A DNA stretch of 12,311 bases, taken from assembly GCA_030614245.1 (NCBI GenBank), contig JAUWKK010000043.1:1-12311 (forward strand). Reading direction: 5' to 3'. The translations under genes were made by a program, and so were the position numbers. Numbering within the stretch: the first letter of the stretch is position 1; each line of letters begins with the position of its first letter. This document shows, piece after piece, positions 1 to 7,230 of the stretch. Under the pieces are notes generated by a model, which saw only the letters and a program-made list of their open reading frames with translations, searched no databases and had not been told where the DNA came from. Source of the DNA: Planctomycetota bacterium. Its GTDB lineage: Bacteria > Planctomycetota > PUPC01 > JABMSA01 > JAUWKK01.

Positions 1-95
1 CCGGCTCTCAGCGGCTCCGCAGCGAACAGACGAGGGCCCCGCGGCGCCTAAAGCACCCCATGACCTGGATACAGACTCTCTCGATCCTCTCATGT

Positions 96-123
96 TTGAA
101 TCGCCCCATGAATCGTCTATAAT
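96..123 (+). promoter_or_regulatory. sigma70-like promoter for the CII-like/UVR/WPL gene cluster
   Basis: A -35 box TTGAAT (96-101; 4/6 to TTGACA) is followed after 16 bp by a perfect -10 box TATAAT (118-123). Transcription would start near 130, leaving a leader of about 44 nt before the ATG at 174. An imperfect dyad, AGAC (133-136) and GTCT (146-149), lies just past the expected start and could be an operator, but it is short. No other convincing promoter is seen before the next two genes, which supports one transcript. Confidence 0.65.
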
Positions 124-173
124 GACGTTAGTAGACAGCCTGATAGTCTCAGGGAAGCCGGGAGGTGTGAACG

Positions 174-647
174 ATGGAATCTTACGAGGCGCTGCGCCGG
201 GCCATCAACAAGGTCGGCGCCAAGAATGTTGCGGCGAAGATGAAGCTGTCGGCGGCGCTGGTATACAAATGGTGCGAGGCGCCCGCCGTGGACGCTCACG
301 GCGAGGCGAGCGGTTCGCGCAATCCTCTCGATCGGATTGCCCAGGTCTACCAACTAACCGGCGATGACGCGCTCGTCGGCTGGCTCTGTCGCCGCGCAAG
401 AGGGTTCCTCGTCAAGAATCCTACGCCGAATGTGAACGTTGACGCCGGAGTGCTCGCCGCCACGCAGGCGATGGTCAAGGAGTTCTCCGACGTGCTCGAG
501 GCAGTGTCGGAATCCGTGACCAACGGCGAGGGCGTGGATGAAACGGAGGCCGGGCGGATCCGCAAGGAATGGGAAGAACTGAAATGCCTCTCCGAAAGCT
601 TCGTCGTAGCATGCGAAACCGGACGCTTTGACGGGCGGACCGAATAA
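174..647 (+). CDS. CII-like helix-turn-helix regulatory protein
   Basis: This 157-residue protein looks like a small DNA-binding regulator. An N-terminal helix-turn-helix is visible at residues 15-35 (NVAAKMK, turn, then recognition helix SAALVYKWCE). Residues 50-80 follow the pattern 'NPLDRIAQVYQLTGDDALVGWL', and the C-terminal half (95-150) is acidic and helical. This order recalls the phage regulatory CII / Phage_CP76-type family, stand-alone copies of which occur on some bacterial chromosomes; that assignment is from memory of the pattern. The start is set by GGAGGTG at 161-167, 6 nt before the ATG. It is first behind the promoter at 96-123 and 45 bp ahead of the UVR-motif gene, so it may regulate its own cluster. 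No phage structural or integration gene is nearby, so I do not read it as prophage. Confidence 0.7.
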   Translation: MESYEALRRAINKVGAKNVAAKMKLSAALVYKWCEAPAVDAHGEASGSRNPLDRIAQVYQLTGDDALVGWLCRRARGFLVKNPTPNVNVDAGVLAATQAMVKEFSDVLEAVSESVTNGEGVDETEAGRIRKEWEELKCLSESFVVACETGRFDGRTE

Positions 648-692
648 CAGCTATTAGAGGAGAGCTCAGCAGCCGATGCAAGGAATCCTGCA

Positions 693-1463
693 ATGACCGA
701 AGACATCGGGCGTATCCTGGCGAACTGGCCGTACGAGCCTGAAAAGAATGTCCGCGTCATCAGGGGAATGGACGGCAAGGAGAAGGTCCAGGTTCGCCTG
801 CCGGCGGGTATCGAACAATATGAAGCCGACGGCCGGCCCGACGGCAAACGTCCCAACGGCTGCGAATCGCTGCTTGACGATTATTATGGCCGCATGCGCG
901 CCTGGTGCGAGAGTCACGGCAGCGACGAGGGATTCCAACTGGATTCGAGCGATTGCGCCCGCTTAGGCGACGAGGGAATACTATATTACTATAGATACGT
1001 GCTGCTGTTTCAACTCGGCGATTACGACCGCACCGTGCGCGACGTCGAGCGGAATCGGCGGATGTTCGATTTCGTCAAGGAACATGCCGCCGATCCCGTC
1101 GACTTGACGGCACTGGAGCAATATCGCCCCTATCTCATACGGATGAGCCGCGTATCGAGCGCATTCAAGTGGGTGGGTGAGGGCGATTTCGACCGGGCGC
1201 TCGGATTCCTCGAGATGGGCCTGCGCGAGATCGATGCCCTGGAAGAGGTCGACACCGATGTCTTCCGCTTCGAGAAGAAGCGCTCGCTCAACCACCTGCG
1301 TGAAGTGAGGGCAGACATCATCAAGCGGCGGCCGCTTTCGCCCGTCGAAGAACTGCGCAAAGAAATCGGCCAGGCCGTCGCCGAGGAGAACTACGAACGA
1401 GCTGCCGAATTGCGCGACCGGCTCCACGAACTTGAACGGCAGGAAGAACTCGATGCCCCGTAA
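693..1463 (+). CDS. UVR (UvrB/UvrC) motif-containing protein
   Basis: The 256-residue protein ends in a clear UVR motif at about 217-250: 'SPVEELRKEIGQAVAEE' then 'YERAAELRDRLHELE'. This is the helical hairpin by which UvrB and UvrC interact; it also occurs in McsA-type and Clp-associated proteins. The region before it (about 95-215) is helical, with TPR-like character ('FQLGDYDRTVRDVERNRRMF', 'WVGEGDFDRALGFLEMGLREI'). There is no nuclease, helicase or zinc-finger motif, so it is not a UvrABC subunit or McsA itself. It is probably a protein-protein interaction or adaptor protein; its partner is unknown. AAGGA at 680-684, 8 nt before ATG 693, sets the start. The next gene begins 20 bp after its stop. 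Confidence 0.75.
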   Translation: MTEDIGRILANWPYEPEKNVRVIRGMDGKEKVQVRLPAGIEQYEADGRPDGKRPNGCESLLDDYYGRMRAWCESHGSDEGFQLDSSDCARLGDEGILYYYRYVLLFQLGDYDRTVRDVERNRRMFDFVKEHAADPVDLTALEQYRPYLIRMSRVSSAFKWVGEGDFDRALGFLEMGLREIDALEEVDTDVFRFEKKRSLNHLREVRADIIKRRPLSPVEELRKEIGQAVAEENYERAAELRDRLHELERQEELDAP

Positions 1464-1483
1464 ACTTACAGAGGAGTATCCGC

Positions 1484-2443
1484 ATGAAACACGCGGAATG
1501 TTTCTGCCTTGCCTTCTTCATCGCGCTGGCGACGGCCGGCCGCTCCGATGCCGCCAGTATCAAAAATGCTGAAAAGAGCAGTCGCGTCAACTACCTGTTC
1601 TATCAAAGAGCGCACGAGAACGGCTGCGGCCTTGTGCGGGTAATCCCGCTGTTTACTCATCGCTACGATGAAATCACGGGCCAGCATAGCACGTTCATCT
1701 GGCCGCTGCTGTCGAGCGGAGGCCGGCGCCGCGAGGATGACGGCCGCTATACGAGCCAGATCGTGCCCTGGCCGCTGCTGACATCCTACACCTGGGGCCG
1801 CGACGGCGACGAGCACTGGGATATCTTCAGCAACATTGTCGTCACGCAGGTCAACGCCGATGTCAGCGACCCCTTCGAGCTTCGGCCGTTCTTCAGCACA
1901 TTCTATTACCGGTGGATGCCTGTGATGCGCCCGATCTTCAGCGGCGGGGTCGAAGGCCGCCAGCAGTTGCATTACACGGGCGTAAGAGTGCTCTTCGGCT
2001 ACAGCAGCCAACGCGGCGAGCGCGGCAGCTCGTCGCAGTTCGGCCTGTTCCCGCTCGTTTCCATATCGAAGATGGATGCATTCTTCCCGATGGGCGAAGA
2101 CGCAGGCGAGCGGCACGTCGACGAGAAAGCGTTTACCGTGCCGATAGTCCTGGCCGGGCGCAACCGCTACCACGAGCGGCGCCCGGGCGGAGCAGTCGAC
2201 AGCAGCCGCTGCGACTTGATCTGGCCGCTGTTCTGTTCGCGCAAGACGACGTTCACGCCGGCGGCATCCGATAAACAGCCGTCAGTCGGGCGCTACAGCC
2301 GGCTGCTCCCGATTTACTCGAAGGAGTCCTCGCCCGGTCGCGGCAAGTTCACTTTCTGGCCGCTTTTGATGCGCTGGGAGCGCACCGAGGAAGGCAGATT
2401 CTTCCGGCCGCTGCTGTTCCTGAAATTCAAGACGGGTGAGTGA
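1484..2443 (+). CDS. Exported WPL-repeat protein of unknown function
   Basis: I do not recognise a functional family. The 319-residue product starts with a signal peptide: charged start, hydrophobic core CLAFFIALATA, and a likely signal peptidase I site after SDA (residue 23). There is no lipobox Cys. The mature part is rich in aromatic residues and repeats a short hydrophobic motif, usually (W/F/L/R)-P-(L/I/F)-(L/F): at 54-57, 73-76, 96-99, 134-137, 149-152, 189-192, 247-250, 275-278, 292-295 and 308-311. The alternation of these with charged loops suggests a beta-rich repeat or beta-barrel-like envelope protein. GAGGAG (1471-1476) lies 7 nt before the ATG. It is probably co-transcribed with the two genes upstream. 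Its stop is 23 bp from the convergent phosphohexomutase stop; no clear terminator is visible there. Confidence 0.7.
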   Translation: MKHAECFCLAFFIALATAGRSDAASIKNAEKSSRVNYLFYQRAHENGCGLVRVIPLFTHRYDEITGQHSTFIWPLLSSGGRRREDDGRYTSQIVPWPLLTSYTWGRDGDEHWDIFSNIVVTQVNADVSDPFELRPFFSTFYYRWMPVMRPIFSGGVEGRQQLHYTGVRVLFGYSSQRGERGSSSQFGLFPLVSISKMDAFFPMGEDAGERHVDEKAFTVPIVLAGRNRYHERRPGGAVDSSRCDLIWPLFCSRKTTFTPAASDKQPSVGRYSRLLPIYSKESSPGRGKFTFWPLLMRWERTEEGRFFRPLLFLKFKTGE

Positions 2444-2466
2444 CTGCGGGCCGGTTGCGGCTGATC

Positions 2467-4305
2467 TCACGCATCATCGGCGATCTTCCGGGCGAGGGCG
2501 AGGAATTCGGGCCCAATCGCGGCGACCATCCCGTCGGTGCGCTTCTTCAGTTCTTCCAGCTCGTCATCGCTGATGCCATCCGGCACGGGCTCGCGGGCGG
2601 CTACGTAAATCTTCACCTTGGGCTCGGTGCCCGACGGACGCACGGTGATCGTGTTGCCCCGTTCCGTGCGGAAGATCAGCACGTTGCCGCTGATCCCTTC
2701 GACGTCGCCGACTGCCTCGCCGGTGATCGTGTCGGTCTCCTTCAGAACCTTGCGGTCGATAATGCGAACGATCCGCTGCCCTGATATCTCCTTCGGCGGC
2801 GCCGTGCGCAGCGTCTGCATGATCTTCTCGATCTTGCGCTTGCCTTCCAGGCCCGTCAGGTAGAAGCTTAGCAGGCTCTCGCAGTGATAGCCGTAGCGGC
2901 GATATATCTCGTTCAGCCGGTCGAAGATCGTCTGGTCGGACTTCTTGAGCTCGGCGGCAAGATTGGCCATTGTAACCGCTGCGATGGCGGCGTCTTTGTC
3001 GCGAACGCGATCGCCCCGGATATAGCCCAGGCTCTCCTCGCAACCGAACAGGAACGTCTCGTCCTCCTTGCAGCCCAGGAGCACCTCGGCGATGTACTTG
3101 AAGCCGACGAGCAGGGGATTGACGACGCGGACGCCGTAGTCTTCGCAGATGCGGTCGACGAGCGGTGTGGTAACGATCGTGCGTGCGACGACGCCCTTGC
3201 CGGGCGCGGGGAGGCCCCCCTGTTTTTTCAACTCCGAGAGGACGAAATGGATGATCAGCGCGGCGACTTGGTTGCCCGTCAGCCGCGTCCAGCCGGTTGG
3301 CGTCGGGATAGCGGCGGCGAGGCGGTCGGCGTCGGGATCGGATGCCATTGCCACGTCGGCGCCGATTTCCTTTGCGAAGCCGATCACGGCCTCTAGAGCG
3401 CGTTCTTCTTCAGGGTTCGGCTTGAAATCGGGCACCGTGGGGAAGTTTCCGTCGGGCGTCGCCTGGCTCTTTAGCACATGCACGTCGTTGAACCCGGCCA
3501 CCTCGAGCGCCGGCGGCACCGACCATATCCCTGCGCCGTGGATCGGGCTGTATGCGATCTTCACGTCGCGGGCGCCGGTCAGCGTCATGCCGGCGACGTA
3601 TTCTAAATATGGCTCGTCGACCTCCGGCCCGATGATCTCCAGCAGTTCATTGTCGAGTTCGCACGGTGGTGCGCTGTTGCGGGCCTGCACGAGCTTCACC
3701 TGCTCCACCACGCCTTTGTCGTGCGGGCTTATTATCATAGCTCCGTTGCCCCAGTAGGCCTTGAAACCGTTGTCGCGGGGCGGATTGTGGCTGGCGCTGA
3801 TGACAATGCCGCCGTCGGCGCCTAACTGCTGCACGGCGAATGTCAGCTCCGGCGTCGGGCGTTCGTGGTCGAAGAGAAAGACCTTCGCTCCGTTGGCGGT
3901 GAGCACGGCCGCGGCCCTTTCTGCGAACTGCCTGGAGTTCACGCGCGGGTCGTGCGCGATGGCCACGGCGAGCGGCTTGCTTGCGTCCCTGGCGTCGAGA
4001 TGCATCTGGAGATACTCCAACAGCCCCTGCGTGGCATCGGCGACGGTATCGAGGTTCATGCGATTCGGCCCCGGCCCGGAAGGGCACCGCATTCCACCCG
4101 TGCCGAAATGTATCGGGCCGATGAAAGCCTCGTCAAGTTCCTGCCAGTCCCCGGCTTCGATGAGCGACGCGATCTCGTCGCGGTATCCGGCGTATCGTTC
4201 GGCCTTCAGCCAGTGCTGGGTATTCTTCGCCGAGTCATCCGAGAGCTTGCCCGCTTGACGGGCGGCGTTGATGGCCGTTATCAGGGCATCAGCATTCTGA
4301 GCCAT
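2467..4305 (-). CDS. Phosphoglucomutase/phosphomannomutase (PgcA/PGM2-like phosphohexomutase)
   Basis: This 612-residue protein is a complete alpha-D-phosphohexomutase, a cytosolic enzyme that interconverts hexose 1- and 6-phosphates (probably glucose) through a phosphoserine intermediate and feeds glycogen and cell-wall precursor synthesis. The family landmarks occur in order. An N-terminal FGTGGMR loop is at 67-73. The active-site serine loop ASHNP is at 171-175, with Ser172 the phosphorylated residue. The Mg-binding loop DPDADR is at 323-328. The sugar-specificity loop GCEES is at 421-425. The phosphate-binding loop RPSGTEPK is at 556-563. GCEES in place of the GEMSG of ordinary phosphomannomutases, together with the length near 600, favours the PgcA/PGM2 subgroup. 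Exact sugar preference cannot be read from sequence. GGAG lies about 8 nt before the ATG, and a promoter lies at 4340-4368. Confidence 0.93.
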   Translation of the reverse strand: MAQNADALITAINAARQAGKLSDDSAKNTQHWLKAERYAGYRDEIASLIEAGDWQELDEAFIGPIHFGTGGMRCPSGPGPNRMNLDTVADATQGLLEYLQMHLDARDASKPLAVAIAHDPRVNSRQFAERAAAVLTANGAKVFLFDHERPTPELTFAVQQLGADGGIVISASHNPPRDNGFKAYWGNGAMIISPHDKGVVEQVKLVQARNSAPPCELDNELLEIIGPEVDEPYLEYVAGMTLTGARDVKIAYSPIHGAGIWSVPPALEVAGFNDVHVLKSQATPDGNFPTVPDFKPNPEEERALEAVIGFAKEIGADVAMASDPDADRLAAAIPTPTGWTRLTGNQVAALIIHFVLSELKKQGGLPAPGKGVVARTIVTTPLVDRICEDYGVRVVNPLLVGFKYIAEVLLGCKEDETFLFGCEESLGYIRGDRVRDKDAAIAAVTMANLAAELKKSDQTIFDRLNEIYRRYGYHCESLLSFYLTGLEGKRKIEKIMQTLRTAPPKEISGQRIVRIIDRKVLKETDTITGEAVGDVEGISGNVLIFRTERGNTITVRPSGTEPKVKIYVAAREPVPDGISDDELEELKKRTDGMVAAIGPEFLALARKIADDA

Positions 4306-4339
4306 TGCGGTCTCCAGTTTATGAATCGGATTTTACGCG

Positions 4340-4368
4340 ATGATAGCAGGCCGCGCGGATAATTGCAA
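4340..4368 (-). promoter_or_regulatory. sigma70-like promoter for the phosphohexomutase gene
   Basis: On the minus strand TTGCAA (4363-4368; 4/6) is separated by 17 bp from TATCAT (4340-4345; 5/6). The predicted start near 4333 gives a leader of about 28 nt before the ATG at 4305. The mutase can therefore be transcribed independently of the archaemetzincin gene, whose stop lies about 60 bp upstream of the -35 box. Confidence 0.55.
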
Positions 4369-4427
4369 CGTGTGATTGGATGGCGAATGAGAGTTGCGAG
4401 GGAGGGGCATGCCGGTGCGGCAGGAGG

Positions 4428-5375
4428 CTATTTCAGAGCTTTCATCGACTTGGTGTAGAAGGCGGCTTCCTGCTTCAAGCCTTGTTTCTTGCAGAAGCCG
4501 CTGAGTTTCTTGAATCGTCCGACCGGATCGGTCTTGGTGGCCCAGCAGACTTTTGCCATGCATTCCGGGCAGAGCGCGATGGGGCGGCGGTCCGATTCCC
4601 TGCGGTGGTTGCTGCCGCACATGTTGCATTCGTACATTGTGCAATGCATCATCGAGAACATGTGCCCCGTCTCGTGTGTGGCCGTCTTCATCGTGCGGAG
4701 CAGGCAGAGCCTGAAGCTCTCATCGCTCTTGTCCGGGTCGCCATTGCGGTAGATGGACCACACACCGACGCGTTCGCGCAGCGCCGCCTGGCCGAAGACG
4801 AAGTTCCATCCTCGGCCCGGCCAGAGGTCTGACGGCGTGAAGGCGATGTATGCGGCGGCATCGTCGGGAAGCCGAGGCTTGAGGACCTGATCGAGGACGT
4901 AGGTGGACAGAATCTGCTTGTCGCCCCACTGGGGATGGGTTCGCCGAGCTTTCGCCGGGACGATCGAAAGCGGCAGGGTCTCACTTATCTTGACGGGGCG
5001 GTTGAAGTATCGGCTCATGAAATCTGCGGAGAGTGTGACGATCTTGCGCTGCGTCTTGGTGAAATCGCCCAGTGGCTGCACGTATATTATCCGCCGCTTG
5101 CCCTGAGGGGTGACGGGCCGGCAACGCAGGTACTGCTCGAAAGTCTGCCCGGGCTCCTTGTGCGAGGCCAGCCAGTCGCCGGGCTTCGGCTTGCCGAGCC
5201 TCGTGTGAAGCGGCCGCAGTTTCTCCATTATGAGCTTCAACTTGGGTACGCTCACAGGCTCTGAGCCTGCGTTTGTCACGACGATACAAACAAGAGCGAT
5301 CAGCCCGCCCAGCACCGCAATACCGATGCCCGGAACGCATCGCCCCACCAGAGATCCCTGCGGAGAGTTCATCAT
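4428..5375 (-). CDS. Archaemetzincin family zinc metalloprotease, membrane-anchored
   Basis: From ATG 5375 the protein has 315 residues. An N-terminal hydrophobic segment (about 15-36, PGIGIAVLGGLIALVCIVV) looks like a signal anchor that places the catalytic domain outside the cytoplasm. The archaemetzincin signature is unmistakable: HETGH at 234-238, third zinc ligand His244, then Cys245, Cys250-x-Met252, and a CPEC pair (269, 272). The stretch GSNH..E.DRRP..LCP.C closely resembles vertebrate AMZ1/AMZ2. Ser241 stands where the motif HExxHxxG normally has Gly. Peptide substrates are unknown. The reading frame extends to 5408, but the purine-rich AAAAGGGG site lies 4 nt before ATG 5375 and 7 nt before ATG 5372, so one of these two is the likely start. 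It diverges from the DUF362 gene. Confidence 0.88.
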   Translation of the reverse strand: MMNSPQGSLVGRCVPGIGIAVLGGLIALVCIVVTNAGSEPVSVPKLKLIMEKLRPLHTRLGKPKPGDWLASHKEPGQTFEQYLRCRPVTPQGKRRIIYVQPLGDFTKTQRKIVTLSADFMSRYFNRPVKISETLPLSIVPAKARRTHPQWGDKQILSTYVLDQVLKPRLPDDAAAYIAFTPSDLWPGRGWNFVFGQAALRERVGVWSIYRNGDPDKSDESFRLCLLRTMKTATHETGHMFSMMHCTMYECNMCGSNHRRESDRRPIALCPECMAKVCWATKTDPVGRFKKLSGFCKKQGLKQEAAFYTKSMKALK

Positions 5376-5429
5376 CTTGCCCCTTTTCCTGCTCGAAGGA
5401 AACACCATCTGTCTTTGCTCTGTTACTTA

Positions 5430-5458
5430 ACTATGCCTGTTAACCGTACACAATTCAA
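5430..5458 (-). promoter_or_regulatory. Possible sigma70-like promoter for the archaemetzincin gene
   Basis: On the minus strand TTGAAT (5453-5458; 4/6) and CATAGT (5430-5435; 4/6) are separated by 17 bp. The implied start near 5424 gives a leader of about 50 nt. Spacing is ideal, but both boxes are imperfect. Confidence 0.4.
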
Positions 5459-5498
5459 GCCGGACGTACGGGATCGCTGTCTCTTGCGACGAATCTGC

Positions 5499-5527
5499 TT
5501 GCAGCAGGAGCCGCATGCCGTTACGAT
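5499..5527 (+). promoter_or_regulatory. Weak candidate promoter for the DUF362-2-oxoacid oxidoreductase operon
   Basis: TTGCAG (5499-5504) and TACGAT (5522-5527) are separated by 17 bp, with GATAAT overlapping at 5525-5530. The implied start is near 5534, about 40 nt before ATG 5576. The boxes are poor matches. This is the only candidate in the divergent gap that is suitably placed for the plus-strand operon. Confidence 0.3.
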
Positions 5528-5575
5528 AATGGCCGGGGCGTCTGACTCGTGGGCTTGGCCTGTCGAGGGCGGCAA

Positions 5576-6745
5576 ATGAATGAAGTTCGATCCAGTCTTG
5601 TATCGGTCGGCCACAATGCCGACGCGTACTTCGCCGCGCGCGAGGCGCTCGAGCGATTGGACCTGCCCGGGGCAGGCTCGGCGAACGTGCTGATCAAGCC
5701 GAACGCGGGCCGCTGCGCCCAGCCGGGGGCCGCCGTGACGACCTCGCCGCAGGTTGTCGCAGCGGTTATCGACTATTTCCGCGAGCGCGGCGCGGAGAAT
5801 CTCTCCATCGGCGAGAGCCCCATCACAGGCGTCGATGTGATGGAGGCCTTCGAGGCCACGGGGATAGCCGACGTGGCTCGCGAACGGGATATCGAGCTGA
5901 TCGACATGGATGCCAGCCGCCCGGTCGACGTCGAGGTGCCCGGAGGCGAGGCCATCAGGTCTCTGAGCGTCTGCCCGCACGTGCTCGCGGCCGACTACGT
6001 GGTCTCGGTGCCCGTGATGAAGACGCACATGCACACGCAGGTGACGCTCAGCGTGAAGAATATGAAAGGTGGCCTGTGGCGCAGGTCGAAGGTGAAGCTG
6101 CATCAGCTCCCGCCGGACGAGAGCGGCCGCAAGAGCCTCGACGTGGCCATCGCCGATCTCGCCACCGTACTGCGGCCCGATCTGACGGTTATAGACGGCA
6201 CGATCGGGATGGAGGGCCTCGGCCCGAGCGCCGGGGCACCGCGCCGGGCCGACGTCGTCATTGCCGGAACCGATCCCGTCGCGTGCGATGCGACCGCCGT
6301 GCGGCTGATGGGCTTCGACCCCAGCGAAGTAGTCCATCTCGTGCTCGCAGCGGAGCGGGGCGTCGGCAGCCTGGACGGCGATCGCGTCGAGCCGGCCGAT
6401 TACTTGAAATGGCGGCAGGAGTTCAGACGCCCGCCCGAGAAGATATCGATCGAGTGGCCCAACATCGTCGTGCATGACTGTGGCTCGTGCAGCGCCTGCA
6501 TGTCCACGGTGATGCTGTTCCTGAAGCGATACAGCTCGGAACTGGCCGACTATCGGCTGGCCGACGGCAACACGCACCTTGCGATGGGCAAGGGCAACGA
6601 TGACCTGCCGGAAGGAACGGTGCTGATCGGCAATTGCACGGCGAAGCACGAGGGCACCGGCAAATTCGTCCCCGGGTGCCCGCCCGTGGCCTCGCATATT
6701 TTCGAGATCATCACGGGAAAGAAGCCGGATGGCTGGAGAGAATGA
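5576..6745 (+). CDS. DUF362 domain-containing protein with C-terminal Cys motifs
   Basis: From ATG 5576 the protein has 389 residues. The N-terminal two thirds carries DUF362 features: VLIKPNAG near 38-45, the IGESP segment near 78-82, VVSVPVMKTHMHT near 142-154, DGTIGMEGLGP near 207-217, and TDPVACDATA at 232-241. The C-terminal part has a C-x2-C-x2-C cluster (302, 305, 308) and further cysteines in GNC (354) and PGCPP (368). Five cysteines in this arrangement could hold an Fe-S cluster, though the standard ferredoxin CxxCxxCxxxCP is absent. DUF362 has no settled reaction; members often sit beside redox and Fe-S enzymes. It heads the oxidoreductase gene cluster and overlaps the next gene by 17 bp. 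An in-frame GTG at 5549 would add nine residues; ATG 5576 has a purine-rich GAGGGCGG upstream and is preferred. Confidence 0.85.
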   Translation: MNEVRSSLVSVGHNADAYFAAREALERLDLPGAGSANVLIKPNAGRCAQPGAAVTTSPQVVAAVIDYFRERGAENLSIGESPITGVDVMEAFEATGIADVARERDIELIDMDASRPVDVEVPGGEAIRSLSVCPHVLAADYVVSVPVMKTHMHTQVTLSVKNMKGGLWRRSKVKLHQLPPDESGRKSLDVAIADLATVLRPDLTVIDGTIGMEGLGPSAGAPRRADVVIAGTDPVACDATAVRLMGFDPSEVVHLVLAAERGVGSLDGDRVEPADYLKWRQEFRRPPEKISIEWPNIVVHDCGSCSACMSTVMLFLKRYSSELADYRLADGNTHLAMGKGNDDLPEGTVLIGNCTAKHEGTGKFVPGCPPVASHIFEIITGKKPDGWRE

Positions 6746-7217
6746 GTCGAATGCGCGCGGGATGCGTGATGCACGGCCGGGGTGTCGCACCGAACTGATG
6801 AAGCGCATCGGTGCCGCGGCGGGGCTGGCCGGGATAATCGGCGCCTTCGCGCTGGCCCTCGCGCTGAAGCCTGACCCGCGAGGAATGGGGACGCATCAGC
6901 AGCTTGGAATGCCGCCTTGCACGATGTACATGCTTATCGGGCTGCCGTGTCCAACGTGCGGATTGACCACCGCTTTCGCCCATGTCGTGCGGCTGCAAGT
7001 ATTGGATGCCATCCGCGTGCAGCCGTTCTGCGTGGTGATTCTTGTGATTATGCTATTGAGTGCGGCGTGGTACGCGGCTACAATAGTAAGCGGCAATAGA
7101 GTCTCGAACTGGCTCGGAGGCCGGCGTATCAAGTGGCCGCGCTGGATATGGACCTGCGTGGCGTTGGGACTGCTGAGTTGGGGCTACAAGATAGCCATAG
7201 TTTTGATGAGTAGCTGA
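6729..7217 (+). CDS. DUF2752 domain-containing membrane protein
   Basis: The 162-residue protein carries the DUF2752 hallmark GLPCPTCGLTTAF at 71-83, a C-x2-C pair in a periplasmic or re-entrant setting. Three hydrophobic segments (about 27-47, 98-120, 137-158) predict an inner-membrane protein. The family's function is unknown. It starts 17 bp inside the DUF362 gene in another frame, which suggests translational coupling; a purine-rich GGGAAAGAAG lies just before the ATG. Internal ATGs at 6762 and 6798 are possible but have weaker ribosome sites. The 2-oxoacid oxidoreductase alpha gene begins 13 bp after its stop, so the three are very likely on one transcript. Confidence 0.82.
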   Translation: MAGENESNARGMRDARPGCRTELMKRIGAAAGLAGIIGAFALALALKPDPRGMGTHQQLGMPPCTMYMLIGLPCPTCGLTTAFAHVVRLQVLDAIRVQPFCVVILVIMLLSAAWYAATIVSGNRVSNWLGGRRIKWPRWIWTCVALGLLSWGYKIAIVLMSS

Positions 7218-7230
7218 GATCAGCCCCGAA

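Noticed and set aside
1..95. Possible 3' ends of upstream genes at the left edge
   Set aside because: One plus frame is open from base 1 to a TAA at 49-51 and another continues to 367, but 16 residues and an unsupported frame give no motif. I see nothing assignable here.
174..647. CII-like gene as evidence of a prophage
   Set aside because: No integrase, structural or lysis gene or attachment-site repeats nearby, and the gene shares a promoter with ordinary chromosomal-looking genes.
5423..6808. Long minus-strand open frame (461 codons) opposite the DUF362 gene
   Set aside because: Its translation is compositionally odd (His/Arg/Ala rich) with no recognisable motif, while the plus strand encodes a clear DUF362 protein. 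Long antisense frames are expected in GC-rich coding DNA.
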